From NCBI RefSeq assembly GCF_016859285.1, contig NC_053418.1, positions 9,265,501-9,329,500 of the forward strand: a DNA stretch of 64,000 nucleotides, given 5' to 3'. The translations under genes and the position numbers were made by a program. Shown here piece by piece: positions 24,860-33,862 of the stretch; the stretch's first letter is position 1; every line of letters starts with the position of its first letter. The stretch comes from Xiphias gladius (Eukaryota > Chordata > Actinopteri > Istiophoriformes > Xiphiidae). Under the pieces are notes generated by a model, which was given only the letters and a program-made list of their open reading frames with translations, did no database searches and was not told the origin of the DNA.

Positions 24860-25275
24860 GGTGCCTTGTCAGAAAGTGGTACCGCCACTTCATACCTATA
24901 CTCCTCTACTCTACTACATATCAGAAATATTGTACTTTTTACCCACATTTAACTGTCAGATACAGTCACTTTTCCGATTAAGATTTTAAATACTAAAAAT
25001 ATGATCAATTTATAAAATATGATTTCTTAATAAAGATCAAAGTACCAAACTGCATATGAAATAGCACCACCTTGACCAAAACCATTTAGTTCCACTTATT
25101 TATTAATGCATCAAAAATAATGATCCAATAATATAATAACATAACACTGAAAGGGCCATTTTGCATAATGATTACTTTTGACACTTCAGTACATTTTGTT
25201 TCAGATACTTCTGTTGTTGTTATGGAGTATTTTTTTATAGTGCGGTATTACAACTTTTCCTGAAGTAAATGAATT
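24860..25275. repeat. Teleost dispersed repeat (TACTTAAGTAAA/AATGATCCAATAATATAA family)
   Basis: Shares AATAATGATCCAATAATATAA, TTTTTACCC and GGAGTATTTT-TATAGTGCGGTAT with the copy at 40385-40845. It lies just upstream of the first PrP promoter region. Confidence 0.6.
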
Positions 25276-25319
25276 GAAATCTTTGTGCTTGTCGCCGCCC
25301 TGGCTTAAAAATACTTCAT

Positions 25320-25428
25320 CCTCAGAAGGGGGAGGGGAGGAGGCGGAGTGGGGCTGATACAAAAAGTTTGGGCACCACATGATCTAAAGAGAGAAACGGC
25401 AGTGTTGGGGACGCACTGACGCTGCAAG
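25320..25428 (+). promoter_or_regulatory. Likely promoter and noncoding exon 1 of the first PrP gene
   Basis: A G-rich block (GGGGGAGGGGAGGAGGCGGA) resembling GC/Sp1-type boxes is followed by GACGCTGCAAG and a GTCAGT donor at 25429. The acceptor partner would be at 26509. Fish and mammalian PRNP genes have short noncoding first exons and one coding exon, which fits. The start point is not determined. Confidence 0.5.
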
Positions 25429-25873
25429 GTCAGTAGTGCTTTTAGCCATGTGTTTATGAATATTATTGGATTAGATTTATATCATGTATGTAACTTTTTC
25501 CGTAGAGAGCGTTTTTCTGAAAATATTTTCACATAATTAAAACCCCCGGTGGGTTTTATGAATGTGACCTTATTTTAAGAATTTAAGGGAGGTCAAGTGA
25601 GATATATTGGCATCATGTACTAACAGCATTTCTTTAGATGGTCCAGAGCCTTGAAAACAACCTTAATTACAAACAAGAGTGACATTTGGCCTCCTGCGAT
25701 AAGTTTAAAGTCTGGAGGGTCTGTGCTATTTTAAGGCCGGCAGCTATTTTGGACCCGTTGCTTCATGTTGAACCCATGGAGTAAAACAGGCAGGGCTAAA
25801 AACTTATGAAGGCTGTAAATGTCCGTTAGTATAGCGTAATGTAGTGAACATGATATAGTTATGTACAGTATAT

Positions 25874-26200
25874 TAGAGCTGTAATCAAACAGTCAATCGG
25901 TTCAAAGAAAGCAAGTGAGACTGGAAACTATTTTAATAATCAATTTATCTTTCAGTCACTTTTCAAGCAAAAATGTCAAACATTTGCTGGTTTAACCTTC
26001 TCAAACTGGAGAATTTGCTGCTCTTCCTTGTCATACATGATAGTCTAGGAAATATCTTTGGGTTTTGAAGCAATTTTAATGTGTTACCTTGGGCTGTGAG
26101 ACATTTTTCACAGCTTGTTGATATTTCATAGACTGAACGAATAATCAAGAAAATAACTGATTAACTGATGAGGAAAATCTTCATTAGTTGCAGCCCTAAA
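25874..26200. repeat. Teleost dispersed repeat (GATTATT/GATTAAT family)
   Basis: Lies in the 5' intron of the first PrP gene. It opens with AGAGCTGTAATCAAACAGTC and ends GTTGCAGCCCTAAAT, with ATGTCAAACATTTGCTGG in the middle. Confidence 0.6.
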
Positions 26201-26516
26201 TTATACCCCCCCCCAGGAATACTTGCTCAAACTTTTCCAGTATGTGCAGCAAAAGAAAACCAGTAACAACTGTGTCTTGTATTGCACTTAGTTGAGTTAT
26301 GGTAATGTATTCTATTTTAATTTCTACTAATGAGTGGATAAGGTGTGTGTCTGTTAAGCAGTTTAGTAGAAAACTGTTAATTTTACTGTTTCCAGAACGT
26401 CTGCTCTTTAGAAAGAAACAAGGCTTTTTAATGATAATGATTTTTTCCCCCTCATATTTTCACTACCTCTTGTTCTCTTTACGTTTCTTTCCCTGACTCC
26501 TCTCTGTAGTGCAAAG

Positions 26517-27947
26517 ATGAAGCTGATTGTAATAGCTGCCTTGTGTCTGTCCCTTCTTTTGAATATTCATTTTTCGCTGGCCAAAAAAAAAATTGGGCTT
26601 CGTGAGAAAATAAATCTGTTTAAGAAGAACCCCAAAATAAAAAATGATCTGGACACCAAGTCTAAGGGTAAACAACAGTGGAACCAAGGAGGCTACCATC
26701 AGCAGCCAGGAAGACCTGCTGGGAGTTACCCTAACCAAGGAGGTTACCCCCAGCAGCCAGGATACCCAGCAGGGGGCTATCCGGCTGGTGGTTACCACCA
26801 GCAGCCAGGATACCCAGCAGCGGGCTATCCAGCTGGTGGTTACCCCCATCAGCCAGGATACCCAGCAGGGGGCTATCCAGCTGGTGGTTACCCCCATCAG
26901 CCAGGATACCCAGCAGCGGGCTATCCAGCCGGTGGTTACCCCCATCAGCCAGGATACCCAGCAGGGGGCTCCCCATATGGAGGTTATGGAGGTTATGGAG
27001 GTTATGGAGGTTATCCAGGTGGATACGTGAACTACAACCCAAACAACAAGATCCTGAGCCCTCATTATGGTGGCAGCTTTGGTCATGGGGGCTATGGGGT
27101 TGGGGGTGGCTCTCCCTTTTCCCACTCAGTTCAGGCAATGGGCATGTATCCCCAAGATAAATCCAGAGGTTTTGGACGGAGTGCAGTAATGGCAGCAGCT
27201 GGAGGGGCTATGGCAGGAATGGCACTTGGCTACGGGCTAGGAAGGTTCCCTCGTCCTCACTTCCCATTCCACAGTCCCGAAGAGGAGTACTACTACAACC
27301 ACTACATGTACAGGAAATACGGTGTCAAGTCTAATGATACCAATGACTACAGCAGAGACTACAAGTACAGCCAACCCCCTGAGACCTATGATAGCTACAT
27401 GGACTCGTGCATGAAGAGAACAGACCTGCTACCTGTGGACAATCGAAAGCCAAAAGACAAACCAGCTGCCACCACCACAACTACAACCACTACAACTACA
27501 ACCACTACAACTACAGCCACTACAACTACCTCTTTAACTACCACATCTACTGCTGCCCCAGACACTGGCACAGACAGCAACACAACAAAGACTAACAGCA
27601 CTACAGCGGGACACCCCTCGCCCTCCGCACCCTCAACTCCCCGCCCTTTAAATCAGCCCGAGGCCAATCCTGTGCCTCCAGCTTCACAGGCGGTCAGAAA
27701 AGCTGCTACTGATGATGATGATGATGATGATACAGTCAGCATTGTGGAGATTGGCTACCCAGCACTGATTGAGCAGCTGAAGGTCAGGAGATGTTTGGAG
27801 CTGTACATGGTTTATTCTGAAAAGTACTTGAAGAAACAGACAGGAGGGGTGCAGGGACTGGAGATGGGCTTGCGAGGGTCTTTAGCAGTGGTCACCAGTA
27901 CTATAGTGATGCTACTGAACAGCAACATGCTAACGCTGCTGCACTGA
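26517..27947 (+). CDS. Prion protein, tandem copy A (476 aa)
   Basis: One open coding exon starts 8 bases after the acceptor CTCTCTGTAG (26509). The product has a signal peptide (residues 1-22, ending SLA), a Lys-rich stretch, five 16-residue Gly/Tyr/Pro repeats of the [16 protein letters not shown] type (75-154), a GGY tract and a hydrophobic segment at about 222-244 ([20 protein letters not shown]). That segment corresponds to the conserved PrP hydrophobic core. A globular-type domain follows ([28 protein letters not shown]), with cysteines at 298 and 426 that fit the single PrP disulfide. A Thr/Pro/Ser-rich insert and an Asp run lie between them. N-glycosylation sequons NDT, NTT and NST are present. 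The hydrophobic C-terminus ([19 protein letters not shown]) fits a GPI-anchor signal. The size and layout match fish PrP of about 420-480 residues. Which teleost paralogue (prnpa or prnpb type) it is cannot be settled here. Confidence 0.93.
   Translation: MKLIVIAALCLSLLLNIHFSLAKKKIGLREKINLFKKNPKIKNDLDTKSKGKQQWNQGGYHQQPGRPAGSYPNQGGYPQQPGYPAGGYPAGGYHQQPGYPAAGYPAGGYPHQPGYPAGGYPAGGYPHQPGYPAAGYPAGGYPHQPGYPAGGSPYGGYGGYGGYGGYPGGYVNYNPNNKILSPHYGGSFGHGGYGVGGGSPFSHSVQAMGMYPQDKSRGFGRSAVMAAAGGAMAGMALGYGLGRFPRPHFPFHSPEEEYYYNHYMYRKYGVKSNDTNDYSRDYKYSQPPETYDSYMDSCMKRTDLLPVDNRKPKDKPAATTTTTTTTTTTTTTTATTTTSLTTTSTAAPDTGTDSNTTKTNSTTAGHPSPSAPSTPRPLNQPEANPVPPASQAVRKAATDDDDDDDTVSIVEIGYPALIEQLKVRRCLELYMVYSEKYLKKQTGGVQGLEMGLRGSLAVVTSTIVMLLNSNMLTLLH
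26739..26978 (+). repeat. Five 48-bp coding repeats in PrP copy A
   Basis: Five consecutive 48-bp units encode [16 protein letters not shown] and close variants. The alternation PAGGYPA/PAAGYPA between units suggests a 96-bp higher-order duplication. They occupy the place of the octarepeats of mammalian PrP. PrP copy B has no equivalent repeat array. Confidence 0.9.
27472..27546 (+). repeat. Thr-codon (ACN) microsatellite in PrP copy A
   Basis: A run of about 25 codons, nearly all Thr (ACC/ACA/ACT), lies between the two cysteines. Copy B has a much shorter run at the same place (from about 33411). The tract behaves like a coding microsatellite and may be heavily O-glycosylated. Confidence 0.85.
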
Positions 27948-28420
27948 GGCCTTTGTTAGCAGAGAAAGTTTTGGAGCAGTCTAGAAATAAATTGTACAAT
28001 AAAGAATGCATTATAGTATTTAAGCAGCGTGACTCAAGAGATCAAAGTGCGAGTCGGTTGGGCCACCACTTTGGTTCAGACTGAAATTATCTGGACAACT
28101 ACTGGATGGATTGTACAGACATTTGGTTTCCACGCTGGAAAGCATATCATGATCCTCTTTAAAGCTGGTTATGATCTCTGTTGTTAATTATTTTATTTAT
28201 ATAAAACACTCAGAAGTATGTGTGTTGTTGCTAACGCTCCTTAATATTCTTATGTTGGAATCAATTCCAAGAAAAAAAAGTACCTTTTCTCAATATTTAC
28301 GTATTGTAGATGATGTTGGTACTTTTTTTTCCCTTTTGTACAACCCTTGCTTTGTACAGTACGTTGAATGGTTTGGAATTTTTTTTATATATATTTGCCT
28401 CCCTCTTCCTTTCTATTCAG
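27948..28420 (+). other. 3' UTR of PrP copy A
   Basis: AATAAA signals lie at 27986-27991 and 27998-28003, close to the stop codon, and transcripts may also extend further. A fragment of the TGGATGGATT-type dispersed repeat is at 28066-28155. No coding sequence. Confidence 0.5.
28066..28155 (+). repeat. Dispersed repeat fragment (TACTGGATGGATT family)
   Basis: The segment TTCAGACTGAAATTATCTGG followed by ACAACTACTGGATGGATTG matches a common teleost repeat that is better preserved at 53000-53310. Confidence 0.5.
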
Positions 28421-28424
28421 TGTT

Positions 28425-28610
28425 TTGACTCTTTTTCCCGTCTCTGGGGTAGGTTGTGATTGCAAAGGTGCTTACTACATCTGATGTACTGAATCCGAAC
28501 CGAATTCATCGCCAAAGCTACTAAATGTTAGCTTGCATTATCAGATGAGTCTGTGGTTGCATAGATTGGATCATTGTACAAGACCTTTCCTAATCGTCAA
28601 ACCAATTAAA
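28425..28610 (+). repeat. 3' flank block of PrP unit A (paralogous to 34800-34990)
   Basis: Shared words with 34800-34990 include CTGTCTC-GGGTAG, GTGGTTGCATA/GTGATTGCAAA, GAATTCATC-CCAAA, GTTAGCTTGCATTATC and TTGTACAA. Order and spacing agree. With the 5' flank block, it defines a duplicated unit holding one PrP gene. Confidence 0.65.
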
Positions 28611-28649
28611 GGCACACTGTGAAAGAGCACATGTTCATTCAGTATTGGT

Positions 28650-29200
28650 GTGTATTAACAGCTCCATGCTGTCGTACTGCTCACCGTGACTGTCTGGAAA
28701 CTGTTACTACCTACTACTGTCATAGAAGCGTGATGATGATGTGTGATCCGCAGGCATGTTTCCTTCAGTTAAAGGTTGCATCGCTGTCCCCTTCATCATT
28801 TCACTGCATCACTTTACCGTGGCAAATGAGTGTCTGGGGGATGAAAACCCAGATTTTACATGGTCAAAATCATGAAACCATTCCCATCTTTCTCTGTGGA
28901 TAATACCTGTAAAATGGAAGCAAAATCTAATCAATGTTGTTTTTTTTTTCTGTTGGTGATATGAGTAGTAGAAAAATATATTCATGTGGAAATGCAGCAT
29001 TATTACTGTAAAGAAGCCAGTCTAATCACAACATACAATACAGCTCATTAATTAGTGGCTCCTTTGGGTTGATGGATTAACTGAATTAACTAAATCTTTA
29101 CTGCCATGGCTGTTTTGTATTTTGAAAGAGACAGGTGTTCACGCGGGTTCACAGAATGATTCATCGCAGAAGGTTTTCAACGTAGGACTTGCAGAGGCCA
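28650..29200 (+). repeat. 5' flank block of PrP unit B (paralogous to 22950-23500)
   Basis: The second copy of the block upstream of PrP copy A. It begins right after the 3' flank block of unit A, as expected at the junction of two tandem units. It holds no open frame of note. Confidence 0.7.
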
Positions 29201-30256
29201 GCAGGTGGCCTGTTTGCCACTTCCTGGCTCTGTTCTGACTCCTAGAAACAGCCACAACCCCCCTCGCTTATTTCCTCTGCTAGAGCTCAGCTGTACTGAA
29301 ACTTCTGCATTTTCTCCAACAAGCAACTGCTAGCTTATGAAATTAAAAGCAAGTGGCTAACGGGTCTAGTTTTGACTGCTTCATCTAAGTAGGTCCCTAC
29401 AGTCTACATTAAAAATGAATGAAAGTGGCATTTGGTTTCATGAGACACTCACTAAGGTATGCTGAAATGTAACTTTGGTTTACTAAAGTTTTTATGTTAA
29501 TATTTATCCTTATAATATTTTATCCTTATAGAACTGAGCTGTTACAGTCTGTACAGTCTGCTTTATTAAGTGTTTATATATAGTGCTTATAAATGCTAAA
29601 CAGGGAGACCTTAAGTAAAGTGTTACCATTGCCAGCACTTAATTACCCCAAGGAAATGTCCTCATCAAGCAGAATGGCCCCTTTCAGAAACTGGTCAATC
29701 ATTATGCATGAAGACGTAATAAGCAGCTTCATGTTCAGCCTGAATGGTTATATATTGTTGACTATTTTAATATATATTCTTGCATCGTATTTTAAAAGGT
29801 TTTATATGTTTTATACATTAAATCTTAATCTTCAAAGTGACTGCTTTTGTTTTAAAATAAAGGTAGTGGACTTAAAAGTACAATATGTATTTGTTTACTT
29901 GAGAATTTCCATTTTATGCTACTTTGTACTTCAATTCTAGTACATTTCAGAGGGAAATATTACACTTTTTAGACCACCGCATTTTTCGGACAGCTGTAGT
30001 AACTAGTTACTTTTAAAATTGATATGGAAAAAAACAAAAACAAATATTTATCCTCTTCTAAATTAGTGGGAGAAATATTGACAATTTAATGTCATTGCTG
30101 TCCCCTTTCCCCAGACTTATTACTGCATATTGATCATTCATGCATTGACATCACTTATTAGGTAAACCAGCCACAGCTTGTCCAGCTGATTTGTGTGTGA
30201 TTGTGAGGCATCATTTTATTTTGAAAATCCTGTCAACCTGCGGCCTGAGCAACGGA

Positions 30257-30306
<50 letters not shown>

Positions 30307-30539
30307 GGTGAGCTGCAGGATCCCAGGTGAGCTCTGATGTCATACCGAAAGATCTTGCCATAATTTTCAGGAGCGGAATGAAAAATAATACGGCGAGAAG
30401 TTTTTGACGTGATTTAAAGATTACCAAAGAGATCCGTAACAAAAGTAACGGCCAACCGAGGCCCTTTGCATGTTGCTGATAATACGCATGTCCTTTTATT
30501 TATGTACGAGTTGAATGCAGGCCCTTTGCTTATGACCCG
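29201..30539. other. Upstream region of PrP copy B
   Basis: It contains pieces of dispersed repeats (a GGTAACACT-type MITE end near 29530-29627 and a TACTTGAGTA-type fragment at 29862-30010) and a (CA)n tract at 30258-30304. No coding sequence is recognised. Confidence 0.5.
30258..30304. repeat. (CA)n microsatellite
   Basis: About 23 CA units, 240 bases upstream of the CpG-rich promoter region of PrP copy B. Confidence 0.95.
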
Positions 30540-31225
30540 GGCATTTTCTCGCTTCCTCCGCCGGTGATGCCCCACGGGATGAGGCCGACATCGTCACGTG
30601 GTTCTGGAAAGATGCTGGGAAGCGGTGCTGAGGAGAAAAACAAAGGCCCCGCCCACACCCTCCGTTTCCCAGGGCGACGCACGCCCCTCGCGCGGCCTTA
30701 CGTCACACTGGAGCTGACCGGGGATCCAAACGGCCGAAGCGTTTCCATCGGCGCGCGAGCTGACACGCCGGATACGCCCGGGATGAACCGATGAGAAAAA
30801 ACAAACAAACAAAGAAAGAAAAGCGACCACAGCAACCAAACAGTCATCGCTGTAGGTAAGGCTGTTGATTTATTTGAAGTGAGCCCACCTTTATCCATTT
30901 TGATGCCGCCTCAGGCCACTCTTCCTACCCTCACCGTGCCACCTCTGGTCTGTGCTAACCACCCGTAGCGCGACGTTCCCCCCCGGTCGACAACTGATCC
31001 CCTCGGGCCACATCGAGGTGAGCGCCGCGCTGTCAGTGCAAGGTAAGTGGAAGCTGTGTCCCTCCAGTGTGTACGGAGAAATATTCCGGCGATGGGCCCC
31101 CTCTTGCTCGGGGCCGGAGGGCGTCGCTGCATCAGCAGGCACCACGAGTCCCGTCACAGAGCCTCCGTAGGTCGGGTTATCGTGTACTGTCACGGCCACA
31201 CCGGTTTCGTCTCTGTAACTGGCGT
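30540..31225 (+). promoter_or_regulatory. CpG-rich promoter and noncoding first exon(s) of PrP copy B
   Basis: This is among the most CpG-dense stretches of the window, with a GTCACGTG E-box (30594-30601) and a TTACGTCAC CRE-like site (about 30699-30707). Two good donors follow: CTGTAG then GTAAGG at 30856, and GTGCAAG then GTAAGT at 31043. Either could splice to the acceptor at 32559 before the coding exon. PRNP genes have a noncoding exon 1 in a CpG-rich promoter, so this fits. Exon starts are not determined. Confidence 0.55.
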
Positions 31226-31256
31226 GTTCGTCTTCAGAGAGAAGACTTGTCGTCAT
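30891..31256 (-). other. Unrecognised open frame antisense to the PrP B promoter
   Basis: An ATG at 31256 in a fair context (CCAGAAAATGA) opens a frame of about 120 codons on the minus strand. It reads MTTSLLSEDEHASYRDET and then VTVHDNPTYGGSV. Its composition is protein-like and it includes an NPTY sorting-type motif. The donor-like GTGAGG near 30945 could end an exon. I do not recognise a family. In a CpG island, long frames arise by chance, so this may be nothing. A real first exon of a divergent gene is the alternative. Confidence 0.2.
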
Positions 31257-32192
31257 TTTCTGGTAAAACTGGGCGAGTTTAAGGGGTAAAATTAACGTTA
31301 ACCAGCAAAAACAAAACCCAAAAACCTCCAAGAGTTTGGGTTCTGCGACTTTATAATCGGCATTTCTCACTATTTTCAGAGATAAGTGATTAATTGGGAA
31401 AATAATCATCTGATAAATTAACAATGAAAATAATAATTATTACAATACTTATTATTATAATAATAAAATAGTTCTAATAAAATCTTCTATTATGGTATTT
31501 GCAGTTTTATTTCAATATATCGGTATACATAGTGCCTCATTTTTTTTTTTCATGTGAAAATCATATAAAAATATGACCAAAAACCAGTCCCGCTCATTGA
31601 TTTTCAACATTGCCCACAAGCCATACGCCAAGAAATATTAACGTGATAACTACCGTGGTATTGACAATATGGCAACATCTCTGGAGGAAGACAAATTGAT
31701 ATCATCTTAGAGTACATGTACTGTGTGCATAACGTTAGTTACCAAATTGGTGGAAAGAGTACCATTGGGCTGCCTGGAATAACATTAAGGGTCCAGGGTG
31801 CACTATTTTAAGCCGATCTCGCAGCCCATTTTGGAACCACAGCTCTGTGCTGAAACCGCGGGGTGAACCCGGTGGGCAAGTATGTGTGGTGCAAAAAAAT
31901 ATTCGGACAACTACTACAAATATGTATTGAATATGATCTAATGGTGTATTGCTACTACTTGCTCAAGTTATTTAAACGAGTTAGCAGAGGACATCGCAAA
32001 AAAGAACGCAATACAGTAGCCACAAGAGTCAGTGAAACTTATATTACATGCATGTTCTCTTGTACATCAAAGTTGCAGTGAGCCGCAACTCAAGCAGTTT
32101 ACTGTTTCTGAAAGGGCAGACAGCTCTCATGAAATGAACCAAGACTTTTTTAAGTGTAAAATGATCAAATCCAATTATTCTTATTATTACAC

Positions 32193-32497
32193 TGGGCGAC
32201 CGTGGACTCGGGAGATAGAGCGGGTTGTCCACTAACCGGAACGCCGGTGGTTGGATCCCCAGCTCCTCCGGTTCGCATGTCGAAGTGTCCTTGGATAAGA
32301 TACTGAAAAGCCGAATTGCCCCTGATGTGTCATCGGTGTGAGAGGGTGTGTGTGTGTGTGTGTAGAAAGCGATGTATGAATAGAAAAAAAGTGCTGCATG
32401 AATGTGTGTGTGAATGAGTGAATGTGGCTGTAGTGTGAAGCATTTTTGAGTGGTCAGTAAGACTAGCAAAGCGCTATATAAGTGCAGTCCATTTACA
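32193..32497 (+). mobile_element. tRNA-derived SINE upstream of the PrP B coding exon
   Basis: The head resembles a tRNA gene, with a B-box-like GGTGGTTGGATCCCC after CGGAACGCC. The body has CATGTCGAAGTGTCCTTGGA and a GTGTGTGTG stretch. The tail CTAGCAAAGCGCTATATAAG then TGCAGTCCATTTAC is that of a widespread percomorph SINE family. It ends about 60 bases before the coding exon's first base at 32560. Target-site duplications were not obvious. Confidence 0.8.
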
Positions 32498-32560
32498 TTT
32501 TGCCTACCCTTTTTCTCCCTTTCTTAATTTTCCCTTTCTCTCCCTCGCCCTCCCTACAGG

Positions 32561-33841
32561 ATGAAAATGAAGCTGAATTCATTATCTGTGCTGTGTCTGT
32601 CACTTCTTCTGTTTCACACCCATTCTTCACTGGCTAAGAGAGGGGGAGGCGGCGGCTTCGGGAAAAGCTTCAGCTCGAAGAAGATCCCTACATCGAACCG
32701 AGGCAGCACCAACACTAATGCAGGTCACAAAAATAATCAGGGCTCCGGCTCTAAGGGTGGATACCCTAAACAGTCTGGACAAAACAATCAAGGAGGCTAC
32801 CCTCCGCAATCAGGCGGACCCGGGTATCCGGGAAATTACCCCTGGCAGCAGGGTGGAGGAGGGTATCCAGCACGGGGCTCCCCATATGGAGGAGGTTATG
32901 GAGGTTATGGTGGTTATGGAGGTTATGGAGGTTATGGTGGTTATGGAGGTTATCCAGGTGGCTATATCAACCATAACCCAAAAAACAAAATCCTGAGCCC
33001 TCATTATGGTGGCAGCTTTGGTCATGGGGGCTATGGGGTTGGGGGTGGCTCTCCCTTTTCCCACTCAGTTCAGGCAATGGGCATGTATCCCCAAGATAAT
33101 TCCAGAGGTTTTGGACGGAGTGCAGTAATGGCAGCAGCTGGAGGGGCTATGGCAGGAATGGCACTTGGCTACGGGCTAGGAAGGTTCCCTCGTCCTCACT
33201 TCAACTTCCGCAGTCCCGAAGAGGAGTACTACTACAACCACTACATGTACAGGAAATACGGTGTCAAGTCTACTGATACCAATGACTACAGCAGAGACTA
33301 CAAGTACAGCCAACCCCCTGAGACCTATGATAGCTACATGGACTCGTGCATGAAGAGAACAGACCTGCTACCTGTGGACAATCGAAAGCCAAAAGACAAA
33401 CCAGCTGCCACCACCACAACTACAACTACTGATGTCACCTCAACTCCAGACACTGGCACAGGCAGCAACACAACAAAGACTAACAGCACTACAGCGGGAC
33501 ACCCCTCGCCCTCCGCACCCTCAACTCCCCGCCCTTTAAATCAGCCCGAGGCCAATCCTGTGCCTCCAGCTTCACAGGCGGTCAGAAAAGCTGCTACTGA
33601 TGATGATGATGATGATGATGATGATACAGTCAGCATTGTGGAGATTGGCTACCCAGCACTGATTGAGCAGCTGACGGTCAGGAGATGTTTGGAGCTGTAC
33701 ATGGTTTATTCTGAAAAGTACTTGAAGAAACAGACAGGAGGGGTGCAGGGACTGGAGATGGGCTTGCGAGGGTCTTTAGCAGTGGTCACCAGTACTATAG
33801 TGATGCTACTGAACAGCAACATGCTAACGCTGCTGCACTGA
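32561..33841 (+). CDS. Prion protein, tandem copy B (426 aa)
   Basis: A single coding exon with the ATG one base after the acceptor CCCTACAG (32559). The signal peptide covers residues 1-25 (ending SSLA). A Gly/Lys/Ser-rich basic region and a GGY tract (about residues 105-132) follow, without the 16-residue repeats of copy A. The hydrophobic core is at about 187-209. Cysteines at 263 and 376 are 113 apart. NTT and NST sequons, an Asp run of nine and a GPI-type hydrophobic C-terminus are present. From about residue 144 on the protein is almost identical to copy A. The length is close to the fish PrP of about 425 residues. It is head-to-tail with copy A and tail-to-tail with the PrP-like gene. 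The paralogue name is left open. Confidence 0.93.
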   Translation: MKMKLNSLSVLCLSLLLFHTHSSLAKRGGGGGFGKSFSSKKIPTSNRGSTNTNAGHKNNQGSGSKGGYPKQSGQNNQGGYPPQSGGPGYPGNYPWQQGGGGYPARGSPYGGGYGGYGGYGGYGGYGGYGGYPGGYINHNPKNKILSPHYGGSFGHGGYGVGGGSPFSHSVQAMGMYPQDNSRGFGRSAVMAAAGGAMAGMALGYGLGRFPRPHFNFRSPEEEYYYNHYMYRKYGVKSTDTNDYSRDYKYSQPPETYDSYMDSCMKRTDLLPVDNRKPKDKPAATTTTTTTDVTSTPDTGTGSNTTKTNSTTAGHPSPSAPSTPRPLNQPEANPVPPASQAVRKAATDDDDDDDDDTVSIVEIGYPALIEQLTVRRCLELYMVYSEKYLKKQTGGVQGLEMGLRGSLAVVTSTIVMLLNSNMLTLLH

Positions 33842-33862
33842 GGCCTTTGTTAGCAGGGAAAG
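32990..33862 (+). repeat. Near-identical PrP C-terminal block (partner 27051-27968)
   Basis: From ATCCTGAGCCCTCATTATGG to just after the stop codon, the two PrP genes differ by roughly ten base substitutions plus length changes in the Thr and Asp codon runs. Upstream and downstream sequences are much more diverged. This is the pattern of recent gene conversion. Confidence 0.85.

Larger units (their letters stand above)
22136..25319. other. Intergenic region between letm2 and the first PrP gene
   Basis: It contains a block that is duplicated at 28.65-29.2 kb (22950-23500), a dispersed repeat (23940-24330) and a second repeat family copy (24860-25275). The part at 22.39-22.60 kb (ATTTGGATGGAAACCTAGC) resembles pieces of teleost DNA transposons, but I could not define an element. 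No gene is recognised. Confidence 0.5.

Noticed and set aside
25355-25380. AAAAAGTTTGGGCACCAC, similar to a Tc1-type terminal repeat
   Set aside because: Only about 15-18 bases match and there is no partner end, so chance or an ancient remnant is equally likely.
26463-27138. Minus-strand frames of 135 and 220 codons over PrP copy A
   Set aside because: They arise from the 48-bp coding repeats read on the opposite strand and have no independent start context or splice signals.
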